Of a DNA stretch of 64,000 nt, positions 53,579 to 63,970 are shown one piece after another; within the stretch, counting starts at the first letter, position 1, and each line of letters opens with the position of its first letter. The stretch is from positions 62,001 to 126,000 of the forward strand of contig NZ_LRRH01000058.1 of the NCBI RefSeq assembly GCF_001646785.1, written 5' to 3'. The notes beneath the pieces are model-generated. The model saw nothing but the letters and a program-made list of their open reading frames with translations, was not told the origin of the DNA and did no database searches. The DNA comes from Rhodococcus phenolicus (lineage in GTDB: Bacteria; Actinomycetota; Actinomycetes; Mycobacteriales; Mycobacteriaceae). The position numbers were made by a program, and so were the translations under genes.

Positions 53579-54169
53579 ATGGCACGTGACAACGAACGCC
53601 CCGTGCGGCGCCGCACGCTGACCCGCGACAAGGTGATCGACGCCGCGCTCGCCGTCGTCGACGAGCACGGGTGGGAACAGTTGACGATGAGCACGCTCGC
53701 GACGCGCGTGGGTGTCGTCGGCGCGTCGCTGTACAACCACGTGCGCGGCCTCGACGACGTCCGCTCCGAAATCCAGATCCGGGCGATGACCGCCCTCGGC
53801 ACCCGGCTGCGGGAAGAGGCGATGGGCCGCAGCGGAATCGACGGACTGCGGCACCTCATCGCGGCCTACCGGTCGTGGACGGTCGCGAATCACCGCCGCT
53901 ACGAGGCGCTCACCACCGCCCCGATCGACCGCGACGCACTCATCGCCTCCGCGCTCGACGCGAACAGCGCACTGCGTGCGATGCTCGTCTCGTGTGGTGT
54001 GCCCGAGGAGGATTCGCTCGACACCGCGGTTGCGCTGTTCGCCGCGGTGCACGGATTCGCCATGATCGAGGGAACCGGGTTCCTCGGCGACGAGATGGAT
54101 CTCGATCGCATCTTCGAGAAGGTGGTCGACGGTGCAACGGCGTCGATCACCGCGTCGCCGTCACGCTGA
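53579..54169 (+). CDS. TetR-family regulator divergent from a P450
   Basis: TetR protein of 196 aa with LTRDKVIDAALAVVDEHG and LATRVGVVGASLYNHVRGLDDV; the ligand domain resembles the TetR_C_33/WHG-like types. It is divergent from the P450 gene and probably represses it. The stop overlaps the convergent SDR by 9 nt. The inducer is likely a steroid or its CoA thioester, by context only. Confidence 0.82.
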   Translation: MARDNERPVRRRTLTRDKVIDAALAVVDEHGWEQLTMSTLATRVGVVGASLYNHVRGLDDVRSEIQIRAMTALGTRLREEAMGRSGIDGLRHLIAAYRSWTVANHRRYEALTTAPIDRDALIASALDANSALRAMLVSCGVPEEDSLDTAVALFAAVHGFAMIEGTGFLGDEMDLDRIFEKVVDGATASITASPSR

Positions 54170-55045
54170 CCCCCGGCGCTGCCCGGCCGGGGCGTCGACG
54201 AATTCCGCTATCTCCGCGATCGTCCACGGTGGATCCGTGTGGTGGTCGCGCCACGCGAGGAGCCTCGGTTGCGGCCGTGGGAAGCGCCCGATGAAACATC
54301 CCGAGCCGGCGAGGATCTCGCCGGTGATCCCTTCCGACCGCTCGTCGGCGAGGTACGCGTAGAGCCGGGCGACGTACTCCGGGGGTGCCGGGTCGAGTGA
54401 GCCCCGATAGCTCACGTCGTCGAGCAGACCCCGGCTGTGGAGTTGCTCGATCTGCCGTTCGTACTCGTCGCCGGTCGACAACCGCGTCCGCGCACCCGGA
54501 CACACCGCGTTGGCCCGGACCCCGTGTTCGCGCAGTTCCGCCGCGATCGCCAGGGTGAGACTGTTGACCGCGCCCTTGCCCGCCGGGTAGCCGGTGCCGC
54601 CGTAGTCGCCGAGGAACGCGAACGAGCTCGTGTTGACGATGGCGCCGCCCCCGCGTGCCACGAGGTGCGGAGCCACAGTCCGGCACGTCCGGAATGTGCC
54701 GGTGAGGTGCGCGTCGAGCAGTTCGTGCCACTGCTCGTCGGTCACCGACAGGATCGACGACCCGCCCGGCTCCGCGATGCCGGCGCAGTTGACCAGGGCG
54801 TCGACATCCCCGAACTCGTCGAGTGCCGCGGCCAGCAGCGCCTCGGCCACTCCCGGCGCCGCAGCGGATCCGGCAACACCGACAGCGCGTCCACCTGCGG
54901 ATTCGATCGCCGCGACCGTGTCGCGCACCGCGTCTTCGGCTCGCCCGTTGATCACCACCGCCGTCCCCCCGGCGGCCAGCTCCAGCGCCACCGCCCGGCC
55001 GATACCTCGGCTCGCGCCGGTCACGATCGCCGCCCGATCCCCCAT
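54161..55045 (-). CDS. SDR family oxidoreductase
   Basis: Short-chain dehydrogenase of 294 aa: TGASRGIG, NCAGIAEPGG, Ser in VNTSSFAFLG and Tyr-Lys in GYPAGKGAVNS. GGAAGGGG precedes the ATG at 55045. It is divergent from the aldehyde dehydrogenase operon, with operator copy 3 between them, so it should belong to the same regulon. Likely a hydroxysteroid or related alcohol dehydrogenase. Confidence 0.85.
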   Translation of the reverse strand: MGDRAAIVTGASRGIGRAVALELAAGGTAVVINGRAEDAVRDTVAAIESAGGRAVGVAGSAAAPGVAEALLAAALDEFGDVDALVNCAGIAEPGGSSILSVTDEQWHELLDAHLTGTFRTCRTVAPHLVARGGGAIVNTSSFAFLGDYGGTGYPAGKGAVNSLTLAIAAELREHGVRANAVCPGARTRLSTGDEYERQIEQLHSRGLLDDVSYRGSLDPAPPEYVARLYAYLADERSEGITGEILAGSGCFIGRFPRPQPRLLAWRDHHTDPPWTIAEIAEFVDAPAGQRRGSA

Positions 55046-55099
55046 GTCGCCCCTTCCGTCCGGCGCGATATTGCACCGCGTATCTGTCCGAACTATAGT

Positions 55100-55116
55100 C
55101 CAGACAAGTGTCCAGA
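55100..55116. promoter_or_regulatory. TetR operator copy 3 (aldehyde dehydrogenase promoter)
   Basis: CCAGACAAGTGTCCAGA, identical to copy 2 but for one base at the centre. It lies 54 bases from the SDR start on one side and 72 from the aldehyde dehydrogenase start on the other, so one site can control both directions. Confidence 0.72.
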
Positions 55117-55188
55117 TTATGAGGACCGTCACACGCTCCACGTCTACCGACGTCTGCCACCGAACCGCCAGAACGGGAGCACCACCAC

Positions 55189-56673
55189 ATGGCCCTGCGC
55201 CCAATGAACAGCCCGACCGACAGCTCGTCCCTGCTGATCGACGGCAAGCTCGTCCCCGGCTCCGAGGGGACCTTCGAAGTCCTCGACCCCGCCACCGAGG
55301 AAATCCTCGGCTACGCCGCCGACGGCACCGGCGCCGACATGGACGCGGCCATCGCCGCCGCCCGCCTCGCGTTCGACACCACCGACTGGTCGCGCGACCA
55401 CGCCTTCCGCGCCCGCTGCCTGCGGCAGTTGCGCGACGCGTTGCGCGGCCACATCGAGGAACTGCGCGAGATCACCATCGCCGAGGTCGGCGCGCCCCGG
55501 TTTCTCACCTCCGCCGCGCACCTCGAAGGCCCCATCGACGACCTGCTCTGGTTCGCCGACCTCGCCGAGAAATACGAATGGAAGCAGGATCTCGGCAACG
55601 CCTCCCCCATGGGCATACCCACGCACCGATACCTGCTCAAGGAAGCGGTCGGGGTCGTCGGCGCGATCACCCCGTGGAACTTCCCCCACCAGATCAACTT
55701 CGCGAAGATCGGACCCGCGCTCGCCGCCGGCAACACCGTCGTCCTCAAGCCCGCCCCCGACACCCCGTGGTGCGCCGCGCTTGTCGGCAGGATCGTCGCC
55801 GAGGAGACCGACATCCCGCCTGGCGTGCTGAACATCGTGACCTCGAGCGATCATTCGGTCGGAGAGCAACTCGCCACCGATCCGCGCGTGGACCTGGTCT
55901 CGTTCACCGGCTCGACCGCGACCGGCAAGTCCGTGATGCGCGCGGCGTCCGACTCGCTCAAGAAGGTGTTCCTCGAGCTCGGCGGCAAGTCCGCCTTCGT
56001 GGTGCTCGACGACGCCGACCTGAAGGGCGCCTGCTCCATGGCCGCGTTCACCGTGTGCACGCACGCCGGGCAGGGTTGCGCGATCACCACCCGGCTCCTC
56101 GTTCCCCGCGACCGCTACGACGAGGCCGTCGAACTCACCGCCAAGGCCCTGCGGGGTATCCGGCCCGGCGATCCGAACGAGCCCGGAACCATCTGCGGAC
56201 CACTGATTTCCGCGCGCCAGCGCGACCGCGTCGAGGGCTACCTGAAGCTCGCGGTCGAGGAAGGCGGCACGATCGTCGTCGGCGGCGGCCGGCCCGCCGA
56301 ACACGACAAGGGATTCTTCGTCGAACCGACCCTGATCGCAGGACTGGACAACAAGGCCCGGGTCGCACAGGAGGAGATCTTCGGCCCCGTCCTGGTGATC
56401 CTGCCGCACGACGGCGACGACGACGCCGTGCGCATCGCCAACGACTCCCCCTACGGCCTGTCCGGCTCGGTGTTCGGCACGGATCCCGACCGCATCGCCC
56501 ACGTCGTCGCCGGGATCCGCACCGGCACCCTCGGTGTCAACGGTGGCATCTGGTACGCCGCCGACGCCCCCTTCGGGGGTTACAAGCAGTCCGGAATCGG
56601 CCGCGAGATGGGTGTGGCCGGCTTCGAGGAATACCTGGAGACCAAACTCGTCGCGGAACCCGCGGCGTCGTAG
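55189..56673 (+). CDS. aldehyde dehydrogenase (Rv0768/AldA-like)
   Basis: NAD(P)-dependent dehydrogenase of 494 aa. TPWNFPHQINF, the general-base Glu in LELGGKSAFV and the nucleophile in GQGCAITTR are intact, as is FGGYKQSGIGRE. It heads a four-gene operon with an SDR, a 3-hydroxyisobutyrate-dehydrogenase-like enzyme and a carboxymuconolactone-decarboxylase-like protein, in the order of Rv0768-Rv0771. It probably oxidises an aldehyde made from a P450 or alcohol intermediate. ATG 55189 is used; ATG 55204 is possible. Confidence 0.9.
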   Translation: MALRPMNSPTDSSSLLIDGKLVPGSEGTFEVLDPATEEILGYAADGTGADMDAAIAAARLAFDTTDWSRDHAFRARCLRQLRDALRGHIEELREITIAEVGAPRFLTSAAHLEGPIDDLLWFADLAEKYEWKQDLGNASPMGIPTHRYLLKEAVGVVGAITPWNFPHQINFAKIGPALAAGNTVVLKPAPDTPWCAALVGRIVAEETDIPPGVLNIVTSSDHSVGEQLATDPRVDLVSFTGSTATGKSVMRAASDSLKKVFLELGGKSAFVVLDDADLKGACSMAAFTVCTHAGQGCAITTRLLVPRDRYDEAVELTAKALRGIRPGDPNEPGTICGPLISARQRDRVEGYLKLAVEEGGTIVVGGGRPAEHDKGFFVEPTLIAGLDNKARVAQEEIFGPVLVILPHDGDDDAVRIANDSPYGLSGSVFGTDPDRIAHVVAGIRTGTLGVNGGIWYAADAPFGGYKQSGIGREMGVAGFEEYLETKLVAEPAAS

Positions 56674-56688
56674 GAAAGGTTCACGAAC

Positions 56689-57438
56689 ATGGGACGTTTC
56701 ACCGATCGAACCGCCATCGTCACCGGCGGCGCGCAGGGCATCGGCGAGGCCTACGCCCGCGCGCTCGCCGCCGAAGGCGCGAACGTCGTGGTCGCCGACC
56801 TCAACGCCGAAGCCGGGGAGCAGGTCGCCAAGCAGATCGTCGCGGACGGCGGCAGCGCCGTCTTCATCTCCGTCGACGTCGCCGACCCGGACTCCGCCGC
56901 CGAACTCGCCGCCAAGACCGTCGAGGCGTTCGGTGGCATCGACCACGTGGTCAACAACGCCGCGATCTACGGTGGTATGAAGCTGGACCTGCTGCTCACC
57001 GTGCCGTGGGACTACTACAAGAAGTTCATGAGCGTGAACCTCGACGGCGCACTGAACGTCACCCGCGCCGTGTGGCCGCACATGCGGAAGAAGGGCGGCT
57101 CGATCGTGAACCAGTCGTCGACCGCGGCATGGCTCTACTCCGGCTTCTACGGCCTGGCGAAGGTCGGCGTCAACGGACTGACCCAGCAGCTCGCGGTCGA
57201 ACTGGGCGGCAACAACATTCGTATCAACGCGATCGCCCCCGGACCCATCGACACCGAGGCCACCCGCACCGTGACGCCGGGCAACATGGTCGCCGACATG
57301 GTCGGCAAGCTCCCGCTCAAGCGGATGGGCACACCCGAGGACCTGGTGGGCATGTGCCTGTTCCTGCTGTCCGACGAGGCCGGCTGGGTCACCGGACAGA
57401 TCTTCAACGTCGACGGCGGCCAGGTGATCCGGTCGTGA
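56689..57438 (+). CDS. SDR family oxidoreductase (Rv0769-like)
   Basis: Classical SDR of 249 aa: TGGAQGIG, NNAAIYGGM, Ser in NQSSTAAWL and Tyr-Lys in YGLAKVGVNG; the end FNVDGGQVIRS is typical. It lies 15 nt after the aldehyde dehydrogenase gene and overlaps the next by 4 nt (GTGA). Expected to act on an alcohol or ketone group of the same substrate. Confidence 0.9.
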   Translation: MGRFTDRTAIVTGGAQGIGEAYARALAAEGANVVVADLNAEAGEQVAKQIVADGGSAVFISVDVADPDSAAELAAKTVEAFGGIDHVVNNAAIYGGMKLDLLLTVPWDYYKKFMSVNLDGALNVTRAVWPHMRKKGGSIVNQSSTAAWLYSGFYGLAKVGVNGLTQQLAVELGGNNIRINAIAPGPIDTEATRTVTPGNMVADMVGKLPLKRMGTPEDLVGMCLFLLSDEAGWVTGQIFNVDGGQVIRS

Positions 57439-58330
57439 CCGCGCCGGACGAGGTGTCCGTCGGCTACATCGGGCTCGGGAACATGGGAGCACCGATGGCC
57501 AAGCGGCTGCTCGAGTGGCCCGGGGGCCTGACCGTCCTCGACATGCGCCCGGAGGCGGTCGAACCCTTCACCGCTGCCGGCGCGACCGCCGCCGCCAGTG
57601 CCGCCGAACTGGCCGCCCGGTGCGACGTCATCTCCGTGACGGTGCTCGACGACGCGCAGGTCCGCGACGTCGTCGCCGGTCCCGACGGGCTGCTGTCGAC
57701 CGCGCGCCCCGGCACCGTCATCGCCGTGCACTCGACGATCTCCGACGCCACCGCCGTCGAACTCGCCGCGGTGTGCGCCGAGCGCGGCGTCGATCTGGTC
57801 GACGCCCCCGTCTCCGGCGGTGCAGCCGGTGCCGCCAAAGGCACTCTGGCCGTGATGGTCGGCGCGGAGGAGGCAGCGTTCGCGAAGGTCCGCGAACCGT
57901 TCGGCACGTGGGCCGGGCTCGTCGTCCACGCCGGGCCGGTCGGCGCGGGAACACGAATGAAGCTGGCGCGCAACCTGTTGCACTTCATCTCGTTCAATGC
58001 GGCCGCGGAAGCCCAGCGCCTCGCCGAGGCCGCCGGACTCGACATCACCGCACTCGGCAAGGTGGTACGGCACACCGACGCGATCACCGGTGGCGCCGGC
58101 GCGATCATGTTGCGCGACACCACCGCCGCGCTGGCGCCCGAGGATCCGTGGTTTCCGATCCTCGCCCACGCACGCTCGCTCGGCGAGAAGGACCTGACGT
58201 TGGCGCTCGAGCTCGGCGAGCGGCTGGGAGTCGAGCTTCCGCTCGGGAACCTGGCCCTCGCCGATCTCGGCACCGGGCTCGGTGTCGGGCCCGGGGAGCT
58301 GGCACAACAACGTTCGACGAAGGAGAACGC

Positions 58331-58334
<4 letters not shown>
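57435..58334 (+). CDS. 3-hydroxyisobutyrate dehydrogenase-like NAD(P) oxidoreductase
   Basis: Beta-hydroxyacid dehydrogenase of 299 aa. GYIGLGNMGAPMAKRL binds NAD(P), DAPVSGGAAGAAKGTL is the substrate loop, GPVGAGTRMKLARNLL carries the catalytic Lys. Corresponds in place to Rv0770. It may oxidise a 3-hydroxy acid from side-chain or ring breakdown. GTG start, coupled on both sides by 4-nt overlaps. Confidence 0.88.
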
Positions 58335-60191
<1,857 letters not shown>

Positions 60192-60239
60192 TCGCGGCAC
60201 TGGGAACGAGGCCGTTCACCGGCGATGCCGCACAGCCCC

Positions 60240-61328
60240 TCAGACGCGGACGCCGCAGCCTTCCCCACAGCGGTCGGCGCCCACCCAGTCGTGGGGCGCT
60301 GCCGCGTCACGGAACAGGCCGCTGCCACCGGTCGTACGGGACAACGCGTCGGCGGCGAGAACGACCGCCGCGCTCGTCCACGAACTCTTCTCCACCGGCC
60401 AGCGTTTGCCGTCGCTGAACACCAGACCCGTCCAGTACGAGCCGTCCGGGTCGCGCAAATGCTGCATCGCCGCGAACAACTCGCGTGCGCGTGTAGCACT
60501 TCCGAGTGCATCGAGGGCCAGCACCAGCTCACACGTTTCGGCGCCCGTCACCCACGGCTTGTGGTCGACACACCGGATACCGAGCCCGTCCACCACGAAA
60601 TCGTCCCAACGCTCCCGGATGCGTTCGTGCGCAACGGTTCCCCTGACGGCACCGCCGAGTATCGGGTAGTACCAGTCCATCGAATACTCCGGTTTGGGGG
60701 CGAACACCTCGGGATGGCGGCGCAGTGCGTGCCCGAGCCGGTACAGCGCGAACTCCCACTCCGGCTGCGGTTCGCCCACGATCTCCGCGAGCCGCAGCGC
60801 GCACCGCAGGCCGTGATGGATGCTCGAGCACCCGGTCAGAAGGGCTTCGTCTGCAACACCGGATTCTCCTCGAGCCCAGTAGATCTCACCACCAGGCCCC
60901 TGCATGGACAGCACATGGTCGAGTGCGGCCCGGACCGTGGGCCACATGTGCCCGACGAACGCGTGGTCGCCGGTGACGAGGTGGTGATGCCACACCCCGA
61001 CCGCGATGTAGGCGGCGAAATTGCTGTCGGAGTCGGTGTTCTCGATCGTGTCGCCGCGGAACTGCATGGGCCACGATCCGTCCGCGCGTTGCGTGCGCCG
61101 CGACCACTCGAACGCGGCCTCTGCCTCCTCGCGCAGTCCGGTCACGGTCAGTGCCATCGCGGATTCGATGTGGTCCCACGGATCGGTGTGGCCACCCGGG
61201 AACCACGGGATCGCCCCCGACGACTGCTGCATGCCGGCGATGGCGCGGCCGGTGCGCAGGCACTCCTGTGCGGAGAGCACCCCAGGCACCGACGGAAGAT
61301 CTGTTGCGTCGGGATCAGCGCGCCGCAA
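60240..61328 (-). CDS. alpha/alpha-toroid enzyme (prenyltransferase/squalene-cyclase-like)
   Basis: Protein of about 362 aa with repeats such as GAIPWFPGGHTDPWDHIESAM, RADGSWPMQF and DPDGSYWTGLVF, each holding the (D/G)GSW-type turn of alpha/alpha toroids. Such folds occur in prenyltransferases, terpene cyclases and glycoside hydrolases; the many acidic and Trp residues would suit a sugar substrate. It follows a glycosyltransferase and a methyltransferase in one operon. The start is uncertain: a TTG at 61328 overlapping the methyltransferase, or a GTG near 61289. Confidence 0.68.
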   Translation of the reverse strand: MRRADPDATDLPSVPGVLSAQECLRTGRAIAGMQQSSGAIPWFPGGHTDPWDHIESAMALTVTGLREEAEAAFEWSRRTQRADGSWPMQFRGDTIENTDSDSNFAAYIAVGVWHHHLVTGDHAFVGHMWPTVRAALDHVLSMQGPGGEIYWARGESGVADEALLTGCSSIHHGLRCALRLAEIVGEPQPEWEFALYRLGHALRRHPEVFAPKPEYSMDWYYPILGGAVRGTVAHERIRERWDDFVVDGLGIRCVDHKPWVTGAETCELVLALDALGSATRARELFAAMQHLRDPDGSYWTGLVFSDGKRWPVEKSSWTSAAVVLAADALSRTTGGSGLFRDAAAPHDWVGADRCGEGCGVRV

Positions 61329-62046
61329 CGGGAACTACCGGCTTCTCGACGTAGAAGACGACGCTCTTGCCCAGGACCGGATCGAGGACCGATTCGAGGG
61401 TGCGGGTCAGCCACGGCTTGCGCATCAGGTCCCACACGAGCAGCTTGTGGTACGCCTTCGTCAGCACGTTGTCGTCGTTGTCGACGCCGACCGCGCACTT
61501 GAGCCACCAGTACGGTGCGTGCAGTGCGTGCGCGTGATCGCGGCCGCGGATCTTCAGGCCGGCCGCGGTGAGCTTGGCGGCGAGTTCGTCGGCCTTGTAG
61601 ATGCGGATGTGACCGCCCTCGACCTCGTGGTAGGCGTCGGACAACGCCCAGCAGATCTTCTCGGGAAACCAGCGCGGCACCGTCACCGCCGCGACGCCGC
61701 CCGGCTTGAGCACACGGGTGATCTCCTCGATGGCGCGCACGTCCTGCGGGACGTGTTCGAGGACCTCGGAGATGAGCACGACATCGAAAGTCGCGTCGTC
61801 GTACGGCAGTTCGAGAGCGTCACCGACCTCGGCGTGCGCCCGCGCGCCGGCGGGAACCTCACCCTCGAGGTCCATCGCCGCGAACATCTCGGCGACCGCC
61901 TTCATGTCGTCCGCACTCCGATCGAATGCGGTGACGTCCGCGCCGCGCCGGTACAGCTCGAAGGAATGACGTCCGGCGCCCGCGCCGATATCGATGGCAC
62001 GGTCGCCGGGCTTGACTCCCAGACGGTCGAAATCGACTGTCAGCAT
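61315..62046 (-). CDS. class I SAM-dependent methyltransferase
   Basis: Methyltransferase of 243 aa (Methyltransf_11 type). AIDIGAGAGRHSFEL is motif I, VTAFDRSADDM follows, and DVVLISEVLEHV and VLKPGGVAAVTVP are motifs III and IV. The ATG shares one base with the glycosyltransferase stop (TGATG). It probably methylates the glycan or glycolipid built by that enzyme. Confidence 0.87.
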   Translation of the reverse strand: MLTVDFDRLGVKPGDRAIDIGAGAGRHSFELYRRGADVTAFDRSADDMKAVAEMFAAMDLEGEVPAGARAHAEVGDALELPYDDATFDVVLISEVLEHVPQDVRAIEEITRVLKPGGVAAVTVPRWFPEKICWALSDAYHEVEGGHIRIYKADELAAKLTAAGLKIRGRDHAHALHAPYWWLKCAVGVDNDDNVLTKAYHKLLVWDLMRKPWLTRTLESVLDPVLGKSVVFYVEKPVVPVAAR

Positions 62047-63290
62047 CAGTTCTTCGCCTTTCCTGTCTGCGCTGCGATGGCGTCGTCGTAGACGCGTGCG
62101 GTCTGTGCGGCCACCGCCGCCCAGCTGTACCGGTCGAGGACCCGCTGCCGGGCCGCGGCACCGAGCCGGACCCGTTCGGCCGGGTCGTCGAACAGTGCGG
62201 CGAGCGCCGACGCGAGCTGCTCACCGTCACCGGGGGGAACGAGCACGCCGGCATCTCCGACGACCTCGGGGATCGCCCCCGCGCGGCTGGCGACGAGGGG
62301 TGTCCCGCACGCCATCGCCTCCACGGCCGGCAGCGAGAATCCTTCGTAGAGCGACGGAACCGCGGCGATCTCGGCGGAACCGAGCAGGGCCGCGAGCTCG
62401 GTGTCGCCGATGCCCGAGACCGTGCGCACGATGTCGCCGATGCCGAGTTCGTCGATGAGTCGTTCGGTGACACCACCTTCGGCGAGCTTCGAGACCAGCA
62501 CCAGCTCGACGGTTCGCTCCGTCCGGAGCTTGGCGACAGCACCCAGCAGCGTCGACACACCCTTGAGCGGCGCGTCGGCGCTCGCGACGCACACGATGCG
62601 CCCCGGCACCCGGGTCCCGCCCGGCGGTGCGAAGAGCTCGGTGTCGACGCCGAGCGGGATCGTGTGCAGGTCGCCCGGATCGACGTCGAACGCCGCGCGG
62701 ATGTCGTCCGCCGAGGACGCGGACACCGTGAGCAGGGTGCGGATCCGCCGGGCCACCCGCGCCTGCATGCGCAGGAAGCCGTACCAGCGACGCAGGGTCA
62801 ACTTGCGGCGCCACGTCGTCGCCTGCGCCAGATCGAGTTCGCGGTCGCGGGTGATGGGGTGGTGGATCGTCGCGACGAGCGGGAGTCCGGCGTCGGCGAT
62901 GCGGAGCAGGCCGTAGCCGAGGCACTGATTGTCGTGCACGACATCGAATTCGTCGGCCCGTGCGCGCAGCAGCTTCGCGGCCCGCAAGCTGAACGTGAGC
63001 GGCTCGGGGAAGCCGGCGGTCCACATCGTCCCCACCTCGAGCACGTCGACGAGGTCGCGGAACTCGCCCGGTTTCGGCGTGCGGAACGGGTCGTCGTCGC
63101 GGTAGAGGTCGAGGCTCGGGACCTTCGTGAGGGTGACGCCGGGATCGAGGTCGGGGTACGGCTGCCCCGAGAACACCTCGACGTGGTGGCCGAGTGCGGC
63201 CAGTTCCCGGCTCAGGTGCCGGACGTAGACGCCCTGGCCGCCGCAGTGCGGCTTACTCCGGTACGACAGGAGTGCAATTCGCACGGTCAC
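62046..63290 (-). CDS. GT4-family glycosyltransferase
   Basis: GT-B glycosyltransferase of 414 aa. SKPHCGGQGVYVRHL near the N-terminus is the nucleotide-sugar glycine loop, and PSLYEGFSLPAVEAMACGTPLVASRAGAIPEVV is the EX7E donor-binding site of family GT4. It heads an operon with a methyltransferase and a toroid enzyme. Likely adds a hexose to a lipid or glycan acceptor of the envelope. GTG 63290 is used; GTG 63284 is possible. Confidence 0.87.
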   Translation of the reverse strand: MTVRIALLSYRSKPHCGGQGVYVRHLSRELAALGHHVEVFSGQPYPDLDPGVTLTKVPSLDLYRDDDPFRTPKPGEFRDLVDVLEVGTMWTAGFPEPLTFSLRAAKLLRARADEFDVVHDNQCLGYGLLRIADAGLPLVATIHHPITRDRELDLAQATTWRRKLTLRRWYGFLRMQARVARRIRTLLTVSASSADDIRAAFDVDPGDLHTIPLGVDTELFAPPGGTRVPGRIVCVASADAPLKGVSTLLGAVAKLRTERTVELVLVSKLAEGGVTERLIDELGIGDIVRTVSGIGDTELAALLGSAEIAAVPSLYEGFSLPAVEAMACGTPLVASRAGAIPEVVGDAGVLVPPGDGEQLASALAALFDDPAERVRLGAAARQRVLDRYSWAAVAAQTARVYDDAIAAQTGKAKN

Positions 63291-63410
63291 CTCGTTCGTC
63301 GTGTCGCCGGCGGCGTCCGGTCAAGATCGCCCCACTCTAGAACATGTTCCTGTCCGAAAGCACGAGACCGGGAACGGCCGGACATGTCGGGAGAACGATA
63401 ACCGCATACG

Positions 63411-63447
63411 GCGAAGGCCCGGTATCTCATCGATACCGGGCCTTCGC
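63411..63447. terminator. terminator of the tRNA cluster
   Basis: Perfect 16-bp hairpin GCGAAGGCCCGGTATC / GATACCGGGCCTTCGC with loop TCATC, seven bases beyond the 3' end of the last tRNA. No T tract follows on the minus strand. Confidence 0.8.
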
Positions 63448-63453
63448 CTTGAG

Positions 63454-63527
63454 CGACCCTGACGGGACTCGAACCCGCGACCTCCGCCGTGACAGGGCGG
63501 CGCGCTAACCAACTGCGCCACAGGGCC
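63454..63527 (-). tRNA. tRNA-Asp(GTC), copy 2
   Basis: 74-nt cloverleaf; anticodon loop CTGTCAC gives GTC. Acceptor arms GGCCCTG and CAGGGTC pair with one G-U, discriminator G, T-loop GTTCGAGTC. CCA is not encoded. Identical to the copy at 63715-63788. Confidence 0.96.
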
Positions 63528-63557
63528 ATGAGGGGATCCTCGCGGATCCTCACAGCA

Positions 63558-63581
63558 GGACCCACCGCGAGCGGTGGGTCC
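63558..63581. terminator. hairpin between tRNA-Phe and tRNA-Asp
   Basis: Perfect 11-bp stem GGACCCACCGC / GCGGTGGGTCC with a two-base loop, between the tRNA-Phe and second tRNA-Asp genes. It may be a terminator or a processing signal. Confidence 0.55.
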
Positions 63582-63601
63582 GGAATATTGAATTGTGGTG
63601 G

Positions 63602-63675
63602 TGGCCAGGGCCGGGATCGAACCGGCGACCTTCCGCTTTTCAGGCGGACGCTCGTACCAACTGAGCTACCTGGCC
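63602..63675 (-). tRNA. tRNA-Phe(GAA)
   Basis: 74-nt cloverleaf; anticodon GAA in loop CTGAAAA. Acceptor GGCCAGG pairs with CCTGGCC, discriminator A, D-loop AGCTCAGTTGGTA and T-loop GTTCGATCC are standard. CCA is not encoded. Confidence 0.96.
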
Positions 63676-63714
63676 GGGACGGCACCCGAACCGAATGCCG
63701 ATCGCATTTCTCTG

Positions 63715-63788
63715 CGACCCTGACGGGACTCGAACCCGCGACCTCCGCCGTGACAGGGCGGCGCGCTAACCAACTGCGCCACAGGGCC
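63715..63788 (-). tRNA. tRNA-Asp(GTC), copy 1
   Basis: 74-nt gene identical in every base to the copy at 63454-63527; anticodon GTC. It lies between tRNA-Glu and tRNA-Phe. Confidence 0.96.
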
Positions 63789-63835
63789 AGAACTTGTTCA
63801 CTTGTCGTGCACCCTCCGGCTGTCGGACCGAAGAG

Positions 63836-63908
63836 TACCCCCTACGGGATTCGAACCCGCGCTACCGCCTTGAAAGGGCGGCGTCCTAGGCCGCTAGACG
63901 AAGGGGGC
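63836..63908 (-). tRNA. tRNA-Glu(TTC)
   Basis: 73-nt cloverleaf; anticodon TTC in loop CTTTCAA. Acceptor GCCCCCT pairs with AGGGGGT, discriminator A. It is the first tRNA of the cluster in transcription order. Confidence 0.96.
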
Positions 63909-63970
63909 CCAGACCGGATTGCTCCGACCCGCACCCTCAACGGCGTTCGTGTTCCGTTGGGAGCTTGGAT

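Noticed and set aside
63454-63788. Direct 74-bp repeat resembling a repeat array
   Set aside because: Both copies fold as tRNA-Asp; there is no spacer periodicity and no cas gene, so it is not CRISPR.
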